Of a DNA stretch of 35,334 bases, positions 28,853-35,334 are shown one piece after another. The notes under the pieces are model-generated. The model was not told the origin of the DNA, did not search any database, and saw only the letters and a program-made list of their open reading frames with translations. A program made the translations under genes and the position numbers. Source of the stretch: Sterolibacterium sp. (GTDB taxonomy: Bacteria > Pseudomonadota > Gammaproteobacteria > Burkholderiales > Rhodocyclaceae). The stretch covers positions 1 through 35,334 of the forward strand of contig JAHFRE010000020.1 in the NCBI GenBank assembly GCA_023258955.1, in the 5' to 3' direction. The number at the start of each line of letters is the position of its first letter. The stretch's first letter is position 1.

Positions 28853-30040
28853 TCATGGCGTCAGATCGAATTCTTCGCTGCGCCGCGGTGGGTAGGTCTC
28901 CCAGCCGCCGCAGGCCGGGCAGCGCCAGTAGAACTGCCGCGCCTTGAAGCCACAACTGTCGCAACGATAGCGGGCGACGCGGCGGGTGTGCTCGTGGATC
29001 AGATTCTTCATCAGCTGCAGGTCGTTGCGACGCTCGACCGGCGCCACCAGGATCTGCGCCTCGAGCAGCTTGTCCAGGCCGAGCAGGGTCGGGTTGCGGC
29101 GCAGCTCCTCGCGCACCAGGGCGTAAGCCTGCTCTGGCCCGCTGGCGGCGAGCGTGGACTGGAACACCGCATCGAGCAGATCGAGCGAGGGGTGCTGGTC
29201 GAGCCAGCTCTTCAGCAGGCCGAGGCCCTGGACCTCCCGCTCTTCGCGCCGGTAAGCCTCGGTCAGGCGGGCGGCGATCAGCGACAGATACTGCGGACCC
29301 TGTTGCTCGACGCGCTTCCAGGCGTCGATCGCCGCCGCCGCGTCACCCGTCGCCAGGGCCAGTTCGCCGAGCAGGATGGTGGCGCGCACGCAGCGACGGT
29401 TGGCCGCCAGGGCTTGCTCGAGCCTTGCCCTGGCTTCGGCCCGATTGTCCTCGAGCAGCGCGGCGGCCGCCAGTTCGCAATGGAAGTTGGCGATCTCCTT
29501 GGCCCACATGTGGCCGGCGTGCTGCGGCAGCCGGCCGGCGATGTCGATGGCCTTCTGCCACTCCTTTTCCTGCTGGTAGATCTCCAGCAGGGAGAGCAAC
29601 GCCTCTTCTTCGCGGCGGCTCCCGAGCAGCTTCTCGAAGATGCCCTCGGCGCGATCGAGCAGGCCGGCCTTCAGGTAGTCCTGGCCCAATTCGGCCAGCG
29701 CCTGCAGACGCTGTTCGTCGTTCAGACCGTCGCGACCGACCAGATTCTGATGCACGCGGATGGCGCGGTCGGTTTCGCCGCGACGGCGAAACAGATTGCC
29801 CAGCGCGAAGTGCATCTCGATGGTCTCCGGATCGACGCGCGCCGCCTCGATGAAGGCCTCGATCGCCTTGTCCGGCTGCTCGTTGAGCAGAAAATTGAGG
29901 CCGCGGAAATAGGAGCGCGGCAGGACTCGCGATTCGCGCACCAGGTGCTTGATGTCGATGCGCGCGGCGATCCAGCCGAGGATGAAGAAGAACGGCAGGG
30001 CCAGCAGCCACCACAGCTGGATGTCGAAGCCTCCGCTCAC
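28853..30040 (-). CDS. lapB: LPS assembly regulator LapB (YciM)
   Basis: A 395-residue inner-membrane-anchored protein that controls LpxC degradation with FtsH and couples LPS synthesis to export. Residues 8-25 (LWWLLALPFFFILGWIAA) form the single N-terminal membrane helix; a long TPR array follows (for example AIEAFIEAARVDPETIEMHFALGNLFRRRGE at about 60-92, listed here as a region). The C-terminus is the rubredoxin-like metal site RCDSCGFKARQFYWRCPACGGW (two CxxC pairs, about 358-379). Its ATG overlaps the lapA stop by 4 bases. Confidence 0.95.
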   Translation of the reverse strand: MSGGFDIQLWWLLALPFFFILGWIAARIDIKHLVRESRVLPRSYFRGLNFLLNEQPDKAIEAFIEAARVDPETIEMHFALGNLFRRRGETDRAIRVHQNLVGRDGLNDEQRLQALAELGQDYLKAGLLDRAEGIFEKLLGSRREEEALLSLLEIYQQEKEWQKAIDIAGRLPQHAGHMWAKEIANFHCELAAAALLEDNRAEARARLEQALAANRRCVRATILLGELALATGDAAAAIDAWKRVEQQGPQYLSLIAARLTEAYRREEREVQGLGLLKSWLDQHPSLDLLDAVFQSTLAASGPEQAYALVREELRRNPTLLGLDKLLEAQILVAPVERRNDLQLMKNLIHEHTRRVARYRCDSCGFKARQFYWRCPACGGWETYPPRRSEEFDLTP

Positions 30041-30309
30041 TCGCCGCCCGCCCCCGCAGCGAGCGGACGTTCGGCCAGGCGCCGCTTGAGCTCGCGAATT
30101 TCGCGACCTTGGCGGATGCGGGCGATCAGGGCAGCGCTGGCGCCGAGCGCCGCACCGGCGGCAAAGCAGGCGAGCGCCAGCAGCGCCAGCGGCGCCTGCC
30201 AGACGCTGTCGAAATACAGGCGCAGCTCCACCGGCCCGCTGTTCTTCACAGCGAGGCCGAAGAACAACAGCAGCACCAGAACGCGCAACAGCCAGAGCAA
30301 CGGTCGCAT
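30037..30309 (-). CDS. lapA: LPS assembly protein LapA (YciS)
   Basis: A 90-residue inner-membrane protein with two hydrophobic segments (about 4-22 and 42-64) and a charged cytoplasmic tail predicted as coiled coil (RIRQGREIRELKRRLAE). The intervening NSGPVELRLYFDSVWQAP is the signature of the DUF1049/LapA family. It partners LapB, with which it is translationally coupled. Confidence 0.92.
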   Translation of the reverse strand: MRPLLWLLRVLVLLLFFGLAVKNSGPVELRLYFDSVWQAPLALLALACFAAGAALGASAALIARIRQGREIRELKRRLAERPLAAGAGGE

Positions 30310-30371
30310 CTGGATTCCCGGGCGCCGGAGCGACTTAGCGCCAGCCCGCCAGCCCGGCTGCGCGACCCGGG

Positions 30372-30656
30372 CTAGTCGCGCTGGTCGACACGTTCGCGCA
30401 ACTCCTTGCCAGCCTTGAAGTGCGGCACGTGTTTCTCCGGCACGCTGACCTTTTCACCGGATTTGGGATTGCGGCCGACGCGGGAGGGGCGATAGTTGAG
30501 GGCGAAGCTGCCGAAACCGCGAATCTCGATGCGATCGCCGCGCGACAGCGCGGCGGTCATCGCATCGAGAATGACCTTCACGGCAAAATCCGCATCCTTG
30601 GCCACCAACTGCGGAAAGCGCGCCGCCAGACGGGCGATCAGATCGGACTTGGTCAT
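30372..30656 (-). CDS. ihfB: Integration host factor beta subunit
   Basis: A 94-residue DNA-bending protein that pairs with Ihf[16 protein letters not shown] is the start typical of IhfB, and the arm [30 protein letters not shown] contains the Pro (about 64) that intercalates in [15 protein letters not shown] is the HU-family signature. It lies 15 bases after rpsA, the conserved order across proteobacteria. Confidence 0.95.
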   Translation of the reverse strand: MTKSDLIARLAARFPQLVAKDADFAVKVILDAMTAALSRGDRIEIRGFGSFALNYRPSRVGRNPKSGEKVSVPEKHVPHFKAGKELRERVDQRD

Positions 30657-30671
30657 ATCCGGCCCGGGCCC

Positions 30672-32387
30672 TTACGGCTGCGTGCTGTTCAGCTTGGCCT
30701 TGAGCAGCGCGCCGAGGCTGGTGGTGCCAGCCTGAGCCGAACCGCTTTCGGAGGACAGCTTCTGCATCGCGTCGGACTGTTCCGCCTGGTCCTTGGCCTT
30801 GATCGAGAGGTTGATCGAACGCGTCTTGCGATCGACGTTGATGATCATCGCCTCGATGCTGTCGCCTTCCTTGAACAGGGTGCGCAGATCGTCGATGCGA
30901 TCGCGCGCCGCTTCCGAGGCGCGCAGATAGCCTTCAACGTCGTTGCCCAGATCGATCACCGCACCCTTGGCATCCAGACTCTTCACCGCCCCCTTGACGA
31001 CGCTGTTCTTGTCGTGGGTGGCGACGAAGCTGGTGAACGGATCGCCCTCGAGCTGCTTGATGCCCAGCGAGATGCGCTCCTTCTCGACGTCGATCGACAG
31101 CACCATGGCCTCGACCTCGTCGCCCTTTTTGTAGCCCTGCTTGGCATCTTCGCCGGTGGTCGACCAGGACAGGTCGGACAGATGCACCAGACCGTCGATG
31201 CCGCCGGGCAGGCCGATGAACACGCCGAAGTCGGTGATCGACTTGATCTGGCCGCTGACCTTGTCGCCCTTCTTGTGATTCATGGCGAACTCGTCCCAGG
31301 GATTGGGTATGCACTGCTTCATTCCCAGGGAGATGCGGCGACGCTCCTCGTCGATTTCGAGAATCATGATCTCGACCTCGTCGCCGAGCTGCACCACCTT
31401 CGAAGGATGGATGTTCTTGTTGGTCCAGTCCATCTCCGAGACGTGCACCAGGCCCTCGATGCCCTGCTCGACTTCGACGAAAGCGCCGTAGTCGGTCAGG
31501 TTGGTGACCTTGCCGAACAGCCGCGTGCCAGACGGGTAGCGGCGCGAGATGCCGACCCAGGGATCCTCGCCGAGCTGCTTCATGCCGAGCGAGACGCGAT
31601 TCTTTTCCTGGTCGAACTTGAGGATCTTCGCTTCCACCTCGTCGCCGACGGTGAGCACCTCGGACGGATGGCGGACGCGGCGCCAGGCCAGGTCGGTAAT
31701 GTGCAACAGGCCGTCGATGCCGCCGAGGTCGACGAAGGCGCCGTAGTCGGTGATGTTCTTGACGATGCCCTTGACGATGCTGCCTTCCTTGAGGTTCTCC
31801 AGCAGGGCCTGGCGCTCTTCGCCGAGGTTGCTCTCGAGCACGGCGCGGCGCGACAGCACGACGTTGTTGCGCTTGCGATCGAGCTTGATCACCTTGAATT
31901 CGAATTCCTTGCCCTCGAAGGGCGTGGTGTCCTTGACCGGCCGGATGTCCACCAGCGAACCGGGAAGGAAGGCGCGGATGCCGTTCAACATCACGGTAAG
32001 GCCACCCTTGACCTTGCCGGTGATCATGCCCTTGACCAGGGTGCCATCGACCATGGCCTTGTCGAGATCGTTCCAGGCGGCGATGCGCTTGGCCTTCTCG
32101 CGCGACAGGCGGGTTTCGCCGTAGCCGTCTTCGAGCATCTCGATGGCGACGCTGACGTAGTCGCCGGGTTGAACTTCGACCACGCCTTGGTCGTTCTTGA
32201 ATTCTTCTACAGCGATGAAGCTCTCCGACTTGAGGCCGGCGTTGACCACCACGAAGTTGTGGTCGAAGCGCACCACCTCGGCGGTGATGACTTCACCGGC
32301 GCGCATTTCCTGGCGCGCCAGCGACTCGGCAAAGAGTGCGGCAAAACTGTCTGATGCGGGAAGGGTTTCTGTGGTTGCAGTGGTCAT
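30672..32387 (-). CDS. rpsA: 30S ribosomal protein S1
   Basis: A 571-residue protein with six S1 (OB-fold) domains that brings mRNA to the 30S subunit. Repeats are visible at about 35-100 ([21 protein letters not shown]), 120-185, 205-275 ([21 protein letters not shown]), 290-360 ([21 protein letters not shown]), 380-450 ([20 protein letters not shown]) and 465-530. The ATG at 32387 has almost no SD; rpsA genes often have unusual initiation regions because S1 controls its own translation. The 103-base gap to the upstream aroA-cmk stop probably holds its own promoter, although no clear hexamers were identified. Confidence 0.96.
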   Translation of the reverse strand: MTTATTETLPASDSFAALFAESLARQEMRAGEVITAEVVRFDHNFVVVNAGLKSESFIAVEEFKNDQGVVEVQPGDYVSVAIEMLEDGYGETRLSREKAKRIAAWNDLDKAMVDGTLVKGMITGKVKGGLTVMLNGIRAFLPGSLVDIRPVKDTTPFEGKEFEFKVIKLDRKRNNVVLSRRAVLESNLGEERQALLENLKEGSIVKGIVKNITDYGAFVDLGGIDGLLHITDLAWRRVRHPSEVLTVGDEVEAKILKFDQEKNRVSLGMKQLGEDPWVGISRRYPSGTRLFGKVTNLTDYGAFVEVEQGIEGLVHVSEMDWTNKNIHPSKVVQLGDEVEIMILEIDEERRRISLGMKQCIPNPWDEFAMNHKKGDKVSGQIKSITDFGVFIGLPGGIDGLVHLSDLSWSTTGEDAKQGYKKGDEVEAMVLSIDVEKERISLGIKQLEGDPFTSFVATHDKNSVVKGAVKSLDAKGAVIDLGNDVEGYLRASEAARDRIDDLRTLFKEGDSIEAMIINVDRKTRSINLSIKAKDQAEQSDAMQKLSSESGSAQAGTTSLGALLKAKLNSTQP

Positions 32388-32490
32388 GATCGCCCAAACG
32401 CCACGAGGCCTGTTGTGATTGCCCGGCGGCTGTAAGTTAACAAAGATCGCCAGCGATTGCGCGCCGAACGACCGCCTATACACCTCATCG

Positions 32491-34458
32491 CTAGTCCGGC
32501 CGGCGAAGCGCTTGCTGCCACTCCAACACGGTCCCGACGGCTTGCTCCACGCTGAGCGCGGTGGTATCGAGCAGCCGGGCATCCGGACATTGTTGCAGGG
32601 GAGCGACGCTGCGCGCAGCGTCGCGCGCATCGCGTTCCTCGAGGTCCTGCAAAAGGGTACTGATATTAGCAGACATCCCTTTCTCGATCAACTGCTTATG
32701 GCGACGCGCCGCCCTGGCCTTGGCCGACGCGGTGAGGAAGACCTTGAGCACCGCGTCGGGGAACACCACCGAGCCCATGTCGCGACCCTCGGCCACCAGG
32801 CCGGGCGACTGCCGATAGGCACGCTGGCGCTCGAGCAACGCGGCGCGCACGGCGGGCAGCGCCGCGACCTTGGAGGCGCCGATCGAGCAGGCCTCTTCGC
32901 GGATCCGGTCGGTGGCCTCCCTGCCGGCGAGCAGGACGCGGCCACCCTGGAATTCGGCCGGCAGTCGCGAAGCCAGCGCGGCCAGCGCGGCCTCGTCGTC
33001 GAGCGCCACACCCGCGTCCAAGGCCGCCAGCGCCGTCAGCCGATAGAGGGAGCCGCTGTCCAGGTAGTGGAAGCCGAGCGCGGCGGCGACCCGCGCCGCC
33101 ACCGTGCCCTTGCCCGAGGCCGACGGGCCGTCGATGGCGAGCACCGGTGCGGCGATCCTCGCCAGGTCGTCGAAATAGTCGGGATAGGTCTTCGCCACGC
33201 AGCCCGGATCGTTGATCTGCACCGGAACGCCGCCCAGCGCCAGCAGCGAGAAGCACATCGCCATGCGGTGATCGTCGTAGGTGTCGATGCTGGCGTTTGC
33301 CACGAGTTGCGCCGGCGGGAAGATACTCAGGAAGTCGGCGCCCGCCTCGACAACGGCACCCAGCTTGCGCAGCTCGGTCGCCATCGCCGCGATGCGATCG
33401 GTCTCCTTGACCCGCCAGCTGCCGATGTTGCGCAGGGTCGAGGCACCGTCGGCGAACAGGGCCAGGATGGCCACGGTCATCGCCGCATCGGGGATATGGT
33501 TGAAATCGGCGTCGATGGCGCGCAGCTTGCCTGCGCGCGGTCCGCGCGCGGTGATCGAATCCTCGCCCAGTTCGATCCGCGCACCCATCGCGGCCAGGGT
33601 CTGGGTGAAAGCCAGGTCGCCCTGGATGCTGTCGCGGCCCACCCCGTGCACGCTGACCGGACCGCCGGCGATGGCACCGGCGGCGAGAAAGTAGGAGGCG
33701 GACGAGGCGTCCGCCTCGACCGCGAAAACGCCAGGGGAGAGATAAGCGCTGCCACCATCGAGCACGAAGCGCTGCCAGGCGTCGCGTCGCCAATTGACGC
33801 CGAAGCGCGCCAGCAGATTGAGCGTGATCTCGACGTAGGGCTTGGAAATCAGCTCGCCCACCACTTCGATTTCGGCCGCCCGGCCGGCGAGCGGCAGCGC
33901 CATCAGCAGCGCCGAGAGGAACTGCGAGGAGACGTTGCCGCGCACCCAGGTCTGGCACCGGCCACCCGTCGCGAGCGGAAATATTTCCAGGGGAGGATAG
34001 CCCTGCCCGCCCAGATAGCGGATGTCGGCGCCGAGCGCGCTCAAGGCCTCGACCAGATCGCCGATCGGCCGCTCGTGCATGCGCGCCACACCGGAGAGCC
34101 GGTAGTGCCCGTCACCCATCGCCAGCGCCGCGGTCAGGGAGCGAAAGGCGGTGCCGGCGTTGCCGAGAAAGAGCTCCGCCTCCTTGACCGGGAAAGAACC
34201 AGCGCAACCGTGGACGCGAAACCGCGCCTCGCCGCGCTCCTCGATGCGTACGCCGAGGCGACGCAGCGCCTCGAGCATCACCCGCGTGTCGTCGGAAGCC
34301 AGCAGTCCGCTTAGTTCGCTCTCCCCCTGCGCCAGGGCAGCGAGCAGCAGGGCGCGGTTGGAGATGCTCTTCGATCCGGGCAGACGCAGCCGCCCGCAGG
34401 CCCAGGGGCTCAGCGGCAGCGCGATGCGCTCGGGAAAGCGGCGCCCGCCGGCGCTCAC
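32491..34458 (-). CDS. aroA-cmk: Fused EPSP synthase-cytidylate kinase
   Basis: A 655-residue bifunctional enzyme. Residues 10-436 are 3-phosphoshikimate 1-carboxyvinyltransferase (shikimate pathway): [19 protein letters not shown] (Lys30), [29 protein letters not shown] and [14 protein letters not shown]. Residues 437-655 are cytidylate kinase (CMP/dCMP to CDP/dCDP): P-loop GPSASGKG (444-451), [11 protein letters not shown] and [14 protein letters not shown]. The two domains join with practically no linker ([15 protein letters not shown]). GTG at 34458 is chosen: it lies 10 bases after the tyrA stop, has aaggt upstream, and yields a normal AroA N-terminus. Separate aroA and cmk genes are the more common state; the fused form has been annotated in some proteobacteria. 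Confidence 0.95.
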   Translation of the reverse strand: MSAGGRRFPERIALPLSPWACGRLRLPGSKSISNRALLLAALAQGESELSGLLASDDTRVMLEALRRLGVRIEERGEARFRVHGCAGSFPVKEAELFLGNAGTAFRSLTAALAMGDGHYRLSGVARMHERPIGDLVEALSALGADIRYLGGQGYPPLEIFPLATGGRCQTWVRGNVSSQFLSALLMALPLAGRAAEIEVVGELISKPYVEITLNLLARFGVNWRRDAWQRFVLDGGSAYLSPGVFAVEADASSASYFLAAGAIAGGPVSVHGVGRDSIQGDLAFTQTLAAMGARIELGEDSITARGPRAGKLRAIDADFNHIPDAAMTVAILALFADGASTLRNIGSWRVKETDRIAAMATELRKLGAVVEAGADFLSIFPPAQLVANASIDTYDDHRMAMCFSLLALGGVPVQINDPGCVAKTYPDYFDDLARIAAPVLAIDGPSASGKGTVAARVAAALGFHYLDSGSLYRLTALAALDAGVALDDEAALAALASRLPAEFQGGRVLLAGREATDRIREEACSIGASKVAALPAVRAALLERQRAYRQSPGLVAEGRDMGSVVFPDAVLKVFLTASAKARAARRHKQLIEKGMSANISTLLQDLEERDARDAARSVAPLQQCPDARLLDTTALSVEQAVGTVLEWQQALRRPD

Positions 34459-34468
34459 GCCGACACCT

Positions 34469-35334
34469 TCATTCGCCAGAGGGTTCCATCGCCTCCAGCC
34501 AGCGATCGCGCGCGGATCTGGCTTCGGCGAACAGCCGCTGCAAGGCTTGCGCATCGGCGCTGGCGAGCAGCACGCGCAGTCGCAGCAAGGCCGCCAGATA
34601 GGCGTCGAGTTCGCCGATCAAGGGTCCGCGATTGGCGATGCAGATGTCGCGCCACATCTCCGGATGGCTGCTGGCGATGCGCGTGAAGTCCCTGAAACCG
34701 CTGGCGGCAAAGCCGAACAAGCGCTCGGAGTCGGCGCGTCCGGCAAATTCGTGCACCAGCGCGTAGGCCAGCAGGTGCGGCAGGTGGCTGACGGCAGCGA
34801 AGGTCTGGTCGTGCACCTCGGGCGGCAGTTCGTCCACCACGGCGCCGCAGCTACGCCAAACGCCGGCGAGTCGATCGATGTCGGTGCGGCTGTTCTCGGC
34901 CAGCGGCGTCAGCACCACGCGCTTGCCGCGATAGAGCTCGGCGCTCGCCGCCGCGACGCCGCTCTTCTCGGCGCCGGCGATCGGGTGGCCGGGAATGAAA
35001 CGTGCGATCTGTGCGCCGAGGTGCGCGCGCGCTGCGGCGATCACGTCTTGTTTGGTGCTGCCGGCGTCGCTGACCAGGGTCTTGCCGCCAAGCCGCGGCG
35101 CCAGCTCACGCATGGCCTGGTCCATCTGCCCCACCGGCATCGCCAGCAGCACCAGGTCGGCGCCGGCCAGAGCGTCATCCCAACCTTGGGCGATCCTGTC
35201 GATCACCCCGAGCCTGACCGCCTCGTCGAGCGTGGCGCGGCTGCGGCCGACCCCGACCACCTCGCCGGCGACGCCGGCCGCCTTCAGCGCCAGGGCGAAG
35301 GAGCCGCCGATCAGCCCGACGCCGCAGACGACGA
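34469..35334 (-). CDS. tyrA: Prephenate/arogenate dehydrogenase, partial
   Basis: About 288 residues; the N-terminus is cut by the window edge. The enzyme oxidises prephenate (or arogenate) with NAD(P) in tyrosine synthesis. The first visible residues [16 protein letters not shown] are the Rossmann GxGxxGGS loop, so only a few residues are missing. [14 protein letters not shown] carries the catalytic His, and [20 protein letters not shown] the substrate-binding His/Arg region. No fused chorismate mutase or aroA portion is present on its 3' side; aroA-cmk follows as a separate frame 10 bases later. Confidence 0.94.
   Translation of the reverse strand, partial: VVCGVGLIGGSFALALKAAGVAGEVVGVGRSRATLDEAVRLGVIDRIAQGWDDALAGADLVLLAMPVGQMDQAMRELAPRLGGKTLVSDAGSTKQDVIAAARAHLGAQIARFIPGHPIAGAEKSGVAAASAELYRGKRVVLTPLAENSRTDIDRLAGVWRSCGAVVDELPPEVHDQTFAAVSHLPHLLAYALVHEFAGRADSERLFGFAASGFRDFTRIASSHPEMWRDICIANRGPLIGELDAYLAALLRLRVLLASADAQALQRLFAEARSARDRWLEAMEPSGE

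Noticed and set aside
1-35334. CRISPR arrays, tRNA/rRNA genes, insertion sequences, prophage genes
   Set aside because: No regularly spaced repeats, cloverleaf-like sequences, transposase motifs or phage proteins were seen on either strand.

Overview
The window looks like chromosomal DNA of a high-GC betaproteobacterium, most likely near Rhodocyclales. This rests on the block at about 25.2-35.3 kb: tyrA, fused aroA-cmk, rpsA, ihfB, lapA, lapB, rfaE, rfaD, cysM and a PolB-like 3'-5' exonuclease, all on the minus strand and tightly packed. The order tyrA/aroA-cmk-rpsA-ihfB-lapAB-rfaE-rfaD-cysM is known from betaproteobacteria, and aroA-cmk fusions are known from Rhodocyclales relatives. The genus is inference. 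No tRNA, rRNA, CRISPR array, phage gene or insertion sequence was seen.

Layout. 1-4.75 kb: the 3' end of phosphoglucomutase; a small two-hairpin membrane protein behind a possible sigma-54 promoter and before a perfect intrinsic terminator; two small minus-strand hypothetical genes; a surface-adhesin-E-like secreted protein whose Shine-Dalgarno (SD) site lies in a hairpin; a universal stress protein; and an EntS-type MFS transporter. 4.76-24.9 kb: an accessory catabolic locus. 25.0-35.3 kb: one small basic ORF, then the core housekeeping block for heptose/LPS, cysteine, aromatic amino acid, nucleotide and translation functions.

The catabolic locus is the interesting part. Two TonB-dependent receptors lie beside five hydrolases with export signals: two tannase/feruloyl-esterase-family enzymes, two paralogous alpha/beta hydrolases with an unusual Cys-x-x-Cys tail, and one beta-lactamase-fold esterase with a Tat-like signal. 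A three-gene operon encodes a glycyl radical enzyme (GRE), a Spinster-like MFS permease and an aldo/keto reductase-fold protein. A divergent LysR-type regulator sits between the halves and a glycerate 2-kinase lies at the right edge. The inferred scheme is: TonB receptors import an ester-linked, probably polyphenolic, compound; periplasmic esterases cleave it; the MFS protein brings a fragment across the inner membrane; and the GRE, with the AKR-like protein, transforms it. A GRE in a TonB/tannase locus, with unusual residues at both radical sites and no activase gene in the window, makes this a candidate undescribed pathway.

Regulatory candidates inside the locus are a near-repeat of 31 bases found at the LysR start codon and upstream of the second TonB receptor, and a perfect 10-bp inverted repeat in front of the first TonB receptor. 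All functional statements come from reading motifs by eye; no database search was possible.
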